The translations under genes and the position numbers were made by a program. The notes beneath the pieces were generated by a model. It saw nothing but the letters and a program-made list of their open reading frames with translations, made no database searches and had not been told where the DNA came from. From Hymenoscyphus infarciens (Eukaryota; Ascomycota; Leotiomycetes; Helotiales; Helotiaceae), in NCBI GenBank assembly GCA_001414345.1, contig LLCB01000274.1:1-64000 (forward strand): a stretch of DNA of 64,000 bases. Direction: 5' to 3'. This document shows, piece after piece, positions 1-15,789 of this stretch; positions within the stretch are counted from its first letter, which is position 1; the number at the start of each line of letters is the position of its first letter.

Positions 1-1795
1 TTCTTATTAGATACTAGTAGAGTAAGAGTTTATAATAATTTTTATTAGATACTAGAAGAGAGAGAGTTTATAATAATTTTTATTAGATACTAGAAGAGAG
101 AGAGTTTATAATAATCTTTATTAGATATTAGAAGAGTAAGAGTTTATAATAATTTTTATTAGATACTAGAAGAGTAAGAGTTTATAATAATTTTTATTAG
201 ATACTAGTAGAGTAAGAGTTTATGATAATTCTTATTAGATACTAGAAGAGTAAGCGTTTATAATAATTCTTATTAGATACTAGAAGAGAGAGAGTTTATA
301 ATAATTTTTATTAGATACTAGAAGAGTAAGCGTTTATAATAATTCTTATTAGATACTAGTAGAGTAAGAGTTTATAATAATTTTTATTAGATATTAGAAG
401 AGAGAGAGTTTATAATAATTTTTATTAGATACTAGAAGAGAGAGAGTTTATAATAATTTTTATTAGATATTAGAAGAGTAAGTGTTTATAATAATTTTTA
501 TTAAATACTAGAAGAGTAAGAGTTTATAATAATTTTTATTAGATATTAGAAAAGTAAGAGTTTATAATAATTTTTATTAGATACTAGAAAAGTAAGAGTT
601 TATAATAATTTTTATTAGATACTAATAGAAAAAGAGTTTATAATAATTTTTATTAGATATTAGTAGAAAAAGAGTTTATAATAATTTTTATTAGATATTA
701 GAAGAGTAAGAGTTTATAATAATTTTTATTAGATATTAGAAAAGTAAGTATTTATAATAATCTTTATTAGATATTAATAGAGAGAGAGTTTATAATAATT
801 TTTATTAAATACTAAAAGAGTAAGTGTTTATAATAATCTTTATTAGATACTAGAAGAGTAAGTGTTTATAATAATTTTTATTAAATATTAGAAGAGTAAA
901 TGTTTATAATAATCTTTATTAAATACTAGTAGAGAGAGAGTTTATAATAATTTTTATTAGATATTAGAAGAGTAAGTGTTTATAATAATTTTTATTAGAT
1001 ATTAAAAGAGTGAGTGTTTATAATAATTTTTATTAAATACTAGAAAAGAGAGAGTTTATAATAATTTTTATTAGATACTAAAAGAGTAAGAGTTTATAAT
1101 AATTTTTATTAGATACTAGAAAAGAGAGTGTTTATAATAATTTTTATTAGATACTAGAAGAGAGAGAGTTTATAATAATTTTTATTAAATACTAGTAAAG
1201 TAAGAGTTTATAATAATTTTTATTAGATACTAGAAGAGTAAGAGTTTATAATAATTCTTATTAGATACTAAAAGAGTAAGTGTTTATAATAATCTTTATT
1301 AAATATTAGAAGAGTAAGTATTTATAATAATTTTTATTAGATATTAGAAGAGTAAGTGTTTATAATAATTTTTATTAAATATTAGAAGAGTAAGTATTTA
1401 TAATAATTTTTATTAAATACTAGAAAAGAGAGAGTTTATAATAATTTTTATTAGATATTAAAAGAGAGAGCGTTTATAATAATTTTTATTAGATATTAAA
1501 AGAGTAAGTGTTTATAATAATTTTTATTAGATACTAAAAGAGAGAGAGTTTATAATAATTTTTATTAAATACTAGAAGAGAGAGAGTTTATAATAATTTT
1601 TATTAGATACTAAAAGAGAGAGAGTTTATAATAATTTTTATTAGATATTAGAAGAGTAAGTATTTATAATAATTTTTATTAGATACTAAAAGAGTAAGAG
1701 TTTATAATAATTTTTATTAGATACTAAAAGAGTAAGAGTTTATAATAATCTTTATTAAATACTAGAAGAGTAAGAGTTTATAATAATTTTTATTA
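1..1795. repeat. 38-bp AT-rich minisatellite, about 47 tandem copies
   Basis: A head-to-tail array with a 38-bp period runs from the window edge to about 1795. Each unit holds a TTATTAGATACTAG-like core, a purine stretch in two main versions (AGAGAGAG or AGTAAG), then GTTTATAATAAT. Copies differ mainly by C/T changes (TACTAG versus TATTAG, GATAC versus AATAC) and by swapping the purine version. I see no open frame or transposon signal. The array continues beyond the left edge, so its full size is unknown. It could be a subtelomeric or pericentromeric satellite, or an isolated minisatellite; the window does not decide. Confidence 0.95.
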
Positions 1796-1956
1796 GAAAA
1801 ATCTAAAATCTAAGATCTTATATAAGATCTAGCTTTAAGATAGTTAGACTATAGAAGAAGAACCGCTGCTTAGAAAGGCCGCTTTTAGCCGAGTACGCAT
1901 GCTTAAGATGTCTAAAAACCCGTATTTTTTGTCAATTGGCACACCCAACATCAAAT
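1796..1956. other. Boundary between AT-rich block and gene-bearing DNA
   Basis: After the last repeat unit there are about 60 bp of AATCTAAGATCT-type AT-rich sequence. Composition then rises abruptly at about 1860 (CCGCTGC, GGCCGC). The peptidase start codon lies only about 100 bp after this change, so its promoter must be very short or reach into the AT-rich block. Confidence 0.6.
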
Positions 1957-3156
1957 ATGAAGTCCTCTATCGCAACGTGCTTACTACTAGCAACCCACGC
2001 CTACGCAACCCTCTCGAGCGACTCCCAACACCCCATTCTGCAAAGCCCATCAACCTCCTCCCTTATTGAGCTCCACAAGGGGCTCGTCGAGCACCAATCT
2101 ATTTCCGCAAACGAAGACAACGTCGCGAAATACCTCTCCAAATATCTGCGAACCCAGAACTTCACCGTCGAGCTCCAGGAGGTTGGACCGTTGTTGACCA
2201 ACTCCGATGCTACTGCCCCGCGGGAAAACATCTTTGCATATTTTGGCAGCTCGAGGAAGACGAAAGTCTTGGTTAGTTCGCATATTGATACTGTGCCGCC
2301 TTTTTGGCCTTATGAGAGGAGGGGGGAGGAAATTTGGGGGAGGGGGAGCGTGGATGCCAAGGGAAGTGTTGCTGCGCAGATCATAGCTGTGGAAGAGCTT
2401 TTGGCCGCGGGTAAGATTGAGGAGGGGGATGTTGCGTTATTATTTGTAGTTGGGGAGGAGGTTGGGGGTGATGGGATGAAGAAGGCCAATGATTTGGGCT
2501 TGACGTGGGAGACTGCTATCTTTGGGGAGCCGACGGAATTGAAACTTGCTAGTGGTCATAAGGGAGTTATGAGCTTGCAGGTTACGGCCAAGGGGAAGGC
2601 GGGGCATTCGGGGTATCCTGAGTTGGGAAAGAGTGCTAATAAGATGTTGGTTGATGCACTTTACGCCCTGTTTAATGTGGACTTGCCATACAATGAGAAG
2701 TATGGGAACACGACACTCAACATTGGAAGAATGGAAGGCGGGGTTGCTGGGAATGTCATTGCACAGGATGCGAGCGCTCTTATTGCTATAAGGATTGCAG
2801 ATGGTGAGCCTAGTGTGATTAAAAACATTATCACAGAGGCTGTTGAGAAGATTGATGATGACCTCGAGGTCATCGTAACCAGTCCCGGTTATGGACCTGT
2901 TTATATTGATAGTGATGTGCCAGGTAAGTCATTTTCAGCCTCTTCTTCGTGGATACACTAACCTTTCGCAGGATTCGAGAGTATGGTCGTCAACTATGGA
3001 ACTGATATCCCCAACTTGAAAGGAGATCACAAAAGATATCTCTATGGACCAGGCACTATCCTGATGGCTCACAGCGATCATGAGCATCTGAGAGTCGTGG
3101 ATCTAGAGGACGCTGTAAAAGGTTACAAGACCTTGATTGAACATGCCTTGAACTAG
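1957..3156 (+). CDS. Secreted M20-family metallopeptidase (carboxypeptidase/deacylase)
   Basis: Two exons, 1957-2923 and 2972-3156 (383 aa), with a 48-bp GTAAGT...CAG intron. The ATG at 1957 is chosen because it opens directly on a hydrophobic signal peptide ([17 protein letters not shown]); upstream codons in frame include only a TTG. The M20 zinc ligands are visible: His about 109 in HIDTVPP, Asp about 133 in GRGSVDAKG, the Glu pair about 167-168 in GEEVGG, Glu about 191 in GEPTE, and the late His in AHSDHEHL, which is encoded by exon 2. Family members hydrolyse peptide or N-acyl amino-acid bonds with two Zn ions. The exact substrate cannot be read from sequence. The signal peptide implies a vacuolar or extracellular site. 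It is complete but sits against the AT-rich satellite, where position effects on expression are likely. Confidence 0.9.
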
Positions 3157-4246
3157 ATATAATAATACCCCTTTTCCATTTCAGACCTCGATGACCTCCT
3201 TTGACAACATGAATTACGAGGTTTGGAAATCTGTTCCTGCCTTGTATGCATTGTACCATTCTCAACCCCCCCCCCCCCCCCCCCGCACCCCTCCCCGGGG
3301 CCCCGCCCACACCACACCCCGCTCATTTTTTTAGAAAACCATACTTTTATTTCCCATTTTAAAAACAATTCAAATTTTTATTTATCAATCTTTTCTCTTT
3401 TCTTAAATAACTCAATTCTAATAAAATATCTAGGACATCTAAATTAACTAAAAGTTACTTGGATGAAGATCTACTCTCCACTGTTAAAACATCTGAAACT
3501 TTATTTAATTAAACGAATTACTCTAAATACTCTTAAACAATAGGTTTTAAGCGCTTGACTTACTCGACTGACTGCTAGATATTATAAAGTAGGAATGTAG
3601 TTGGTCGATTCCGTAAACAGTGAATAAAGCCTACAAGTTCGCCTGGTTTACTCCGCGGGACCTCTCTCTTCAAAGAAGTTGGGTGGTTGGATGTTTTGTC
3701 TTTTTTGGGGATCTTTTTGGTGCTAGCTTACAAGAACATGACCTGCAAACTCTATTGAGTTCACAGAAGATGAAGGGAAATCTACCTAACAGGCGCAGGG
3801 GCTGGAGGGTAGAGTGTCGTTGCTTCCCTGACGAGCCTGTCGTGACCTCTAGAGATCGTCCTTAAGACATGACTGGAGGTCGCTCCTTCCCTCTTCCTCT
3901 TACAATTGGAACGCGTTGTCTTGGGGGAAATTCAAATGGAAAAATCATTTATTAAAGAAGAAAGTCCGAAAGTACTTTCATTGAAGTATCTACGAGGGCT
4001 TCATGATGAGCCAAAACAACCCCTGGAGCAAAGTAAATTCAAGACGCAGGCAATCTTTGCTGATCTCAAATCCATGCTGCAAATAAATTCCGTGTTATGT
4101 ACGCCCCCTCCAAAGACAAGCATCCCGCCGATTTTGCGTCGTGAAACCAGATTCTAGGTATACATAATTTTTGTTACAATCCATATGCCAAGCGCCCCCC
4201 TCTCAAATACACGCCCCTTTTACGCCGCTCTCCTAAGTGCCAATCC
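3157..4246. other. Intergenic, no supported gene
   Basis: This is the convergent 3' region between the peptidase and SMC5. It holds a poly-C run near 3267-3283 followed by CA/CCCC-rich sequence, then about 250 bp of AT-rich DNA (3330-3600). Short open frames at 3620-3865 and 3906-4157 lack recognisable composition or homology and are not called. Confidence 0.5.
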
Positions 4247-7812
<3,566 letters not shown>

Positions 7813-9392
7813 CTCGTCGGGTTGTGGTGTTGTCAAGTTGAGTTGAGACAGAATTGGGTTCCCTTTGAGAACGCGCCGGGCGCGCAAGGACCTTTTTGCG
7901 GGTAATCACGTGTGAACTAGCTTGCCATGGGCAACCTGAAGCTGAGATTCCCAACTTCACGTCAAGCCACCTCGAACCTTCATCACTTCATAAACCTTGA
8001 ACTGAGCACGCAATGGTCAGATTTGTTTCCTAATCCAGCGTATCATCCCAATTCCGATTTCGAGCACCAGCTGCCCAGAAATGGGGAAGTTCGAAGAGAA
8101 GAATTCCAAAATAGCGGAGTTAAATTGTTCCAAGTGCTAAGATAATTTACCCTGGGAAGTTGGAACAACGAAGGCTGGCAGCAACTAACCTGATATATAT
8201 TACTGATGCCATACAAGACGAGTTTTCATCGTTACCTGGTCGCGATCGGCTTGATTGACCCTTCCTTTTTGAGATTTCGGAGACCCAAGAAATCAAATGG
8301 GAAAACCCAAAAGTTCATTCAACGAGTTTGATTGAAAGTGAAGCACAGAAGGGGGGAGGGGGGTTTCTTTCTCCAGAGAAGATATATGCTATAGAAAGCT
8401 ATTTCCATATATGCCATAAGAATCATACGGAATCCGTAGGTTAGGTTAGGTAGCTCTCATTTTCTCTTCCCAACCAATTTCAGTCCATATCATCACGCTT
8501 AGGATGTGTGTATCACTCAATATATGAGTAAAACAGCCCCATTCACTCATAGTGTTTTGGAAAATAGGTATTTTCTCCACCTAGAATGAGGTTGGTAGCT
8601 TTGGCTAAACGAACAAGTACTTCAATGGATGTCCTTGAATTCAAAGGCAGGTGCTTGGTATCATGGGCAGTTAGTAGTCTACCATGCACCCACCAGCTAC
8701 CCGTCTATTGAAAATCGAGACAGCAACCCCTATCAGGTCAGCCTAAAAAACTTACGTATAGTCGCATGCCCTAATCCTAGTTGTTATGAACCTTATCAAC
8801 GTAACAAATTCAAGGGCTAACGAATTATAGTTAGGTCAGTTGTAAAGAGAAGAAGAAGAAGAAAATCATTGAGAGGGGATGTTGAAAGGAAAATTCTGGA
8901 CTTTCAATAAGTTTAAACAAGCTTTCAGGTTAAGGAGATGATTGTCTTATCTTTTGGAAGATTATTGGAGGGGGATTGCAGAGTGAGTGGGGTTGTTGTG
9001 AGGCATCTTGAGACTTTACATTCCACCTGCAGTTCCCCCAGGCACGTGAAGCGAAGTCAACAAAATCCACAATCCAAACCTCACTACCCAAACACATCCC
9101 TACTGAGCCCCCCAAAGAAGTTCTTCCGCATCTTCATACTTGCAGCTTTATTGTCCATTGACTTCATTTCTTGTGAATTGAAGTCAACACCACATTCGTT
9201 TTGCTCTTTCCTTCACTTCTGTTTTAAGGTTTCTCTTCATTGGTTGCTCCGCCGCGAGCCACCATCACCAGGCTTTTCCTTTGACGCGTCTTACGGCTCA
9301 ATTGACACGCCGGAATCCCCCTCGCCTTCAATCTTTCAGCATCCTCCACTTTTCTTGGAGATGATTTCCTAGCTCCACCAACAACAATCATC
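7813..9392. other. Shared upstream region of SMC5 and the kinase
   Basis: Divergent intergenic region of about 1.6 kb. No coding frame is convincing. Visible features are a purine run (GGGGGGAGGGGGG) near 8351, a GGTTAGGTTAGG motif near 8441, and pyrimidine-rich sequence between about 9170 and 9390 that probably forms the kinase promoter and 5' leader. Confidence 0.5.
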
Positions 9393-12300
9393 ATGAGCTC
9401 CCAGCTTCCTGCGCGACCTCCATCGCGTCGCCCTCCTCTGGGTGAAGCAACCAGGCGAGTAAACAATGCGCAGCAAGCACATCCAACTTCCAGTCCAATG
9501 CCACACCACGAAAGCCTCAAAGTAGATGGTTTACTCCAAGTTCACAAGCCTCTTTCGCCAGGAGAGTGTTACCCTCAACGCGCAGCTTCCCCTGGCTCCA
9601 ATGTCGCAAATCCACGATTGTCTGCAATTTCCAAAGAGTACACCCCAACAGAATCAACCTCAAATCGGAACTCCCAGATATCAACAGTCTCCACCAATGC
9701 CTCGGATGGCAAGCGACTCAAACAAACAATTGGTCCATGGAAGCTTGGGAAGACTTTAGGCAAGGGGGCCACTGCGCGAGTACGGCTGGCAAGACATGCA
9801 CATACAGGACAAGAGGCTGCTATTAAGATTGTACAAAAGAAGAATGCGCAATTGTCACAAGCTGGAAGTTTGGCTGCTTTGGATCGCGCGCAAGCTGGGT
9901 TGCCTGATTCTGAGGATGGGTTGCGACGCATGCCAGTGGGGATTGAAAGAGAGGTTGCTATCATGAAGCTCATTCAACACCCAAACATCATGAAGTTGTA
10001 TGATATTTGGGAGAATCGTACTGAGATGTGAGTGTATACACCAGTTTCTGTTTCAATCAACCGCACTAACTGTTTTTCTTTAGCTATCTTGTCCTAGAGT
10101 TTGTGGACAATGGAGAATTGTTCGAGCACATCACCGCAAAAGGGAGATTGGAGGAAGAGGAAGCCATAAAGTACTTTCGGCAAATCCTGAGCGCTGTTGG
10201 TTATTGTCACTCTTTCAACATCTGTCATCGAGACCTGAAGCCCGAAAACATACTCCTAACACGCGAGGGAAACATCAAGATTGCGGATTTCGGAATGGCT
10301 GCATTGCACCAAACCCCCGACCACAAACTCAAGACATCTTGTGGAAGCCCGCACTATGCCGCTCCGGAATTGATCAAAGGTGTCAATTACAAAGGTGACA
10401 AGGTTGACATCTGGAGTATGGGTGTCATCCTGTACGCTACCCTTGCTGGCCGACTTCCCTTTGACGTAGAGGGGATTGGTAGAGATTGGCTTGCAACTCT
10501 TCTCACCAAGATTAGAAAGGGACATTACGAGATGGCACCAGAGTTCAGTCCGGATGCAGCCAATCTTATCTACAGAATCCTGCAAGTCAACCCAAGAGAC
10601 CGGATCAATTTGAGTCAGATCTGGAGACATCCTCTTCTCAGAAAGTATGATTACTTGGATAATCTAGCAAGAGGCAACAATTCACAATCTCCAAGCGCAA
10701 GAGACTGTGGCCGACCTGTCATGCGTAGGAGTGATATTAACAAGGAATTGCTTTGTCACATGAGATCGTTGTGGCATAATTTCACAGAGGCCCAGCTCAT
10801 TGACGCACTTTTGAGTGAAGAGTAGGTTCTACGATACTTGTATTTTGTCGTTGAACAAAAGCTAACTCCTTCTAGACCAAATGACCAGAAACTCTTCTAC
10901 ACTCTTCTCTTACAGTACCGTGATAAACAGCTCGAGAATTACAGTCCGGACCTTGGATACTCAACCAGCGATTATCATCACGTTAGACCGCCTACCATGA
11001 CCAAGACCTACTCAACTTTGAACTTCTCCCAAACAAAACTGAAAGGCCATGGACGACAAGTTTCTCGATTCACGGTAATCAGCAATGCAGCTGAAACAGA
11101 ACGAAGCTATGATCCTTTCAAAGCTTCGCGACCTCAACATATTGATTCAAATCGCGGCACAGAACGTGCTAGAGTCACCATCCACCGTGACCCCAATACC
11201 ATGGATGACAATGTTGCACAACAGGCACAAGCATACTCTCGAGCATCTGTCAACTCAAACAATCGAAGCAAACAAGGGCTGGCTCCTCCTAAAGTTTATG
11301 CATCAAGAAGCTCGTTGGCAAGCTCCAGCAGAAGCCGTGGAAGTGCTCCTTATGTTCGAGCTGCTGTTGGAAGAAGACGCGGCGTAAGCTTTTCACACCT
11401 TCGAAGAGCATCCGAGGATAGCCATACCCGGTTGAATATTACCACGGAAACCGGAAATGTGCCTCACCCAGAGAAGCAAAGTCACTACGCCGAGGTGGAC
11501 GACGATGGCGTCGAGGCTGTTCGTCCAGTAGTTGCTACAGCATCCTCTGCACGCTACATTCGATCAAGAAAGGGAAATATCGTGATCTCTCAGCCAGTAA
11601 TTCCAGTCGCAAAGAATGGCCGTACGACTCAATTATGGACAGATGATGTACGTCAGCTAAGCAGCAGTTTGGCCAAAGATTGCGATGAAGCTTTCAATAG
11701 AACAAATGTTGGCGGCAACTCAAAACCAAGCGCAGAATCAGGAAACAACCCAACAATCGTGGATGCCAGTGGAAGAAGAAAGTTCATTTCTAATTCAGTC
11801 AGAGACACAAGCCGAAAGTTGAAACCTGCTTCCCTTGAAAGTCGACCTTTACCAGCACCGCCATCCAGATCTGAATCCGTCGAGATTGAAATTTTAGAAC
11901 ACCGCAAGCAGGCAGAACTTAGGAAATTATCCGGAGACGACTCGCCTGGTCATCTCGATCGCAAATTATCACACATTGATCGTCTCATAGGACCAGACTC
12001 AGAAGTTTACTCTCCGCGTCGCGCCACCTCCGCGCCAGAAGGCCAAAATCGTCCACCAAGTCGCCCACTTCCATCCATACATGAAGCTCGCGGTGAAGAT
12101 GGTAGCTCCCCTCGAAGAGCCTCAGCTTTCAAGACAGTCAGAGAGCATGCCCGTTTGGTAGATCAAAAGAATGGCCGCATTGCTTCTGCCCCAGAGCCAA
12201 GAATGTCAAGCAGACACAACGAGGATGATCGATTTTCGAAACCCGGCTCCCAGCTCAGAGATACGATTCGCGTTGTTCAACCATCTTCTCCTAGAAGTCC

Positions 12301-13479
12301 AGTAAAAGCTCCAGCACCACTAACCATACGCAAAAAGAGTTCAAAAGGAGGCGCCGTTCCAATGATGAGTGGTGGTTTAAATGTTGAATCTGACGTGAAC
12401 ACAAATAGACATCGTGCTTCTGCGTTTGAACTCCGACAACAATATAAAACTGACGCCGATGTAAAGGCCGCTAAACAGCGAGCATCTGGAGTGGAACTTC
12501 GACAACAATACCATGCCGGAGCTCGAGCTGATTTGATACCAGAACTAGAACGAATTGAGGAGGATCGCAATCATGATTACGATGACCACCTCGGACATGA
12601 CAGCAGCTCTGGTACCATTATCAGAAAGAAGTCTAGTTGGTTCAAACGCAACTCACGAAGTGGTGATGTTGAGGTGAAAACTAACCCTGAATCCGATACT
12701 CTGTTGTCTCAAAGTTCGCACCATGAAGGGGTCGAGGATCATCGCGAGGCTTTACTTCCCATGCCACCAAAGAGTAAGGGTTTCAGTCTGCGTCGACTCT
12801 TCAAGCGACGAAGCTCCAAACAAGATATGACTGTTGCCCGTAAGTCGAGAAGGAAAAGTACTTTTTAATTTCTGTATATATCACTAACCCTTTTCAGCAT
12901 ATGATATCTTTGATGACGACGCGAGTGTTCAAGACTCCATTGTTGAAGCACAGCGACAATCTCATGCTGGACGAGCTGCAAATCACGACGACCCACGAGC
13001 TCGACAGATTGAACCACAGCAAAATTGGCTCGCCAAGCTATTTCATGTCAAGCCACAATCGAGGTTCATTTGCTTTTCAGTTAACAAACGCCGTGCTCGA
13101 CAAGAGATTACCACTGTTCTTAAGGAGTGGCGACGATATGGGATTCGAGATATTCAGGTTGACAAGGAGAGAAACATTGTCTTTGGCAAGGTCGGAGCTA
13201 AGAATTGTAAGTACCATTCTCTTCTGTGAGAACAGAGTATACTGACCTGGCATAGTTCTTGATATGAAGGAAGTGGCTTTTGCCGGAGAAGTCATGACCG
13301 TCATTGAGCATGGAAAAAGAGCACACCTCAGCATCGCCCGCTTTACGCAAGAGCGAGGTGCTGCCAGCAGTTTCCAAAAAGTTGTCGAAACCTTGGAGAG
13401 CGTTTTAAAATGCCGTGGGATGCTTCTGGGGGATGAGCGGAAGAAGCGGATGATGATTAAAACCTTGAGTGCTCTCTAG
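9393..13479 (+). CDS. Gin4/Hsl1/Kcc4-type (Nim1-related) serine/threonine kinase with C-terminal KA1 domain
   Basis: Five exons: 9393-10027, 10084-10821, 10876-12839, 12898-13206, 13256-13479 (1289 aa). A disordered N-terminus of about 110 residues leads into a complete kinase domain, about 113-385. It has the glycine loop GKGATARV, Lys145 in AAIKIV, HRDLKPEN with Asp262, DFG at 280-282, and APE at about 304-306. There is an insertion after the beta-3/C-helix region rich in Ala/Ser/Gln. A long Ser/Arg-rich tail of about 750 residues follows. The last 130 residues (from NWLAKLFHVKP to the stop) look like a KA1-type membrane-lipid-binding domain. In yeasts this architecture marks the septin-associated morphogenesis checkpoint kinases that act on Swe1/Wee1 at the bud neck or septum; a role in septation or hyphal morphogenesis is inferred. 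The frame is preserved across all four introns (49-58 bp, each with a CTAAC/CTGAC-like branch site). Which of Gin4, Hsl1 or Kcc4 is the closest relative cannot be told. Confidence 0.93.
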
Positions 13480-15789
13480 AACTTGCTTTGATCATGGGGG
13501 GGATGCGCATACCTTTTTTCCAGAAACGAAGCATGATCCGTTGCATATGTTTTCATCAAAGTTTTTCATTCATTCCAAAAACCCTCGGTGTGAGGGTGTT
13601 TTCTTGTTGTTTTCACAAAAAATGGTGTTTGGTTTGCATAGAGAGGAGGTCTGCATTTGGGTTTTCTGCCGACTGGGATGAAGAAGAAATTGTGGCAATA
13701 ATTCAAACCTTGTAGAATAGGATACAGTTGGGGGGGGAGGTTGGGAAAGCGGTTGGGGCAGGCGTTTTTTAATTTCACTTGCAATTTGGGTTGGGCAGCA
13801 AAAGGCAGAAAATCAAGCAAGCGCAGAAACAAGGTTGTGCGGGCGGCAGGGGGGTTTTCCATTCTTCTGTACTGATAATAAACCTATAAATGATTTCAAA
13901 TTGACTTGGTCCTCTGTGGTCTCTGGTGGTGCGAGTATTTTTTTGCTTATTATCGCATGAAGTCGTGGTCTTTAATTTAGCGCCAAAGTTGGGTGTTGCC
14001 TTGTCACAAAGTGCCCTCGATTAACCTTTCTTCACCCCAGATATCCTTTTCTCACTTCCACTTTTATTTTCTTCGATATTGAGAGCTCGAGGGAGGGCTA
14101 GGGTGTGCGCGGACCCTAAAAATTACCAACACAACGCAATCTTGTGGAACGGTACTTACTTACCCATCTCACGCCCATCCATAAAACCCTAAAATGGGTC
14201 TTCGGTTGATACAACCCCCTGTCCTCAAACTCATCCACCAACTTCGCGCCTCCCAAACGCCAACGTTGTCCATATCCCAGAACCTTGGATGGCAAAACGG
14301 AAGACTGCTTTCCTTTTCCCGAAGACCAAACGGTCGGTTTCAAGCCCCCAGTTATTTGTTGAAAGACGGGTCAGGACTCAGGAGCGCATAGGATAGGTTA
14401 GGATGGGTTAGGATGGGTTAGGATAGGGATCCAAGAACCCGGTACAAGTACACAGTTGTCAAAGGTCAAACTTCTCATGTCGTGCATTCCCCGGACGCCG
14501 AGAGCGATGCGAGGATCTACTCTACGGAGTACTTACAAGTACGGGAGTGGAGTGGAGCCCTCTTTTTTTATTTTTGGACACAGAAAACCCCTCAACGGCT
14601 ATCCTGGGATGGGCCTAGCCTGTGTGTGGGTGAGTGGATAAAGAGTACCGAGACACACCACCCTGAACCTGACACCACGCTGCCTGAGCTACGATGGACG
14701 CCCCGCGCCGGAAGATTGTGGTCACGACAGGTGCGGATTTATGTAGGTAACCTTATGTTTACCTGTCATGGATCTATCTGGGTACCGTTGGGTTGGGTTG
14801 GGATGTGATTGATGGCTCAGTTTTTGGTGCTGTGCCTTTGTGGTGTTCAGTACAAAAATAAACAGTACCCCGCTGGCTGTCAGTCAGTGCGTGTGGAGAA
14901 TTTTGGTGGCATGTTTGGTAAAAGCTTGTGTTCGCATCTGTGGCTGCTCATCAGACAAGGGCTTATTTTTGTGTTTTACGTTTGGTGGAGATCTTTCGGA
15001 TTGACTGTCATGATGGCGTCAAGCATCAGGATTCTGTCACTCAGTGTCAAGAACTTCTGCTGTGTGTCCTACGTTTTAAAGTACATCTTATCGCTGACCT
15101 GAAACCCTTCAAATTCCACACAGTCACGAGTCTTCTGTTTAGTAGATAATAAACGCAGCAAGGTTCTCTCATTCGCTGCAAATTGTTTCTCTTCTCGTTA
15201 ATACTACAAATACAGAAAAAGGTGATGATTTCCAAGGCCTTTTCCACCAGACCAAAAGTCATCGGATATCTCTCGACCCAACTACCCAGTTGAGCAAAAA
15301 ATGCGGAGCCAAAGATGAAAAGCACACATCTGTCGCCAGGGAGAGGTATTTCCTTCCATCCTAATCCCCCCAAAGCCCAAGCCAAGTTGTTTACCAAGAA
15401 CCCCCCCCTGGAATGAGACGCCGCTGCCGGAAAGAACGAGCATAGCAAAGGAAAAGTCGTCGACAACGCCGCGGGAAAAGACAAATCAAGGTAAATACTC
15501 TCCCCGCTTTCACACCCCAACTCCGGATCCATATTTCGACACCGATGGCCGTTTGTTTTCCATTGTACTCATGTCGCTTGTTCCGGAAAACCCATCCCAG
15601 TCCATCCCCAACGCCAGACCCCATTTCCGAAAACACATTCGTTGAGGTAGCCTTTTTTTATTACACGTTCACTACGCCACCATTCTGGAAACCTATTCAT
15701 GGGAAGGAAGAAAAGCACAACACGTCATCTCTCGTATACAGCAACGTGTGTCGCGAGGGTCGAAAGTTCGTAAGAAAGTTGATGGACAA
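13480..15789. other. Intergenic, no supported gene
   Basis: About 2.3 kb between the convergent 3' ends of the kinase and the C2H2 gene. It contains T-runs and G-runs (around 13726-13740), a short telomere-like repeat near 14400, and many overlapping small open frames in all frames with no consistent coding character. None is called. Confidence 0.5.
14389..14431 (+). repeat. Short tandem GGTTAGGAT-type repeat
   Basis: About four copies of a 10-bp unit (GATGGGTTAG and variants) lie together. They resemble interstitial telomere-like sequence but do not form perfect TTAGGG units. A single shorter GGTTAGGTTAGG occurs at about 8441. Confidence 0.6.

Noticed and set aside
1..1795. CRISPR-like array
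   Set aside because: Units are contiguous without unique spacers and the surrounding genes are eukaryotic; it is a minisatellite.
3906..4157. Small plus-strand ORF between the peptidase and SMC5
   Set aside because: Starts without ATG context, no recognisable family, likely chance frame in a 3' flank.
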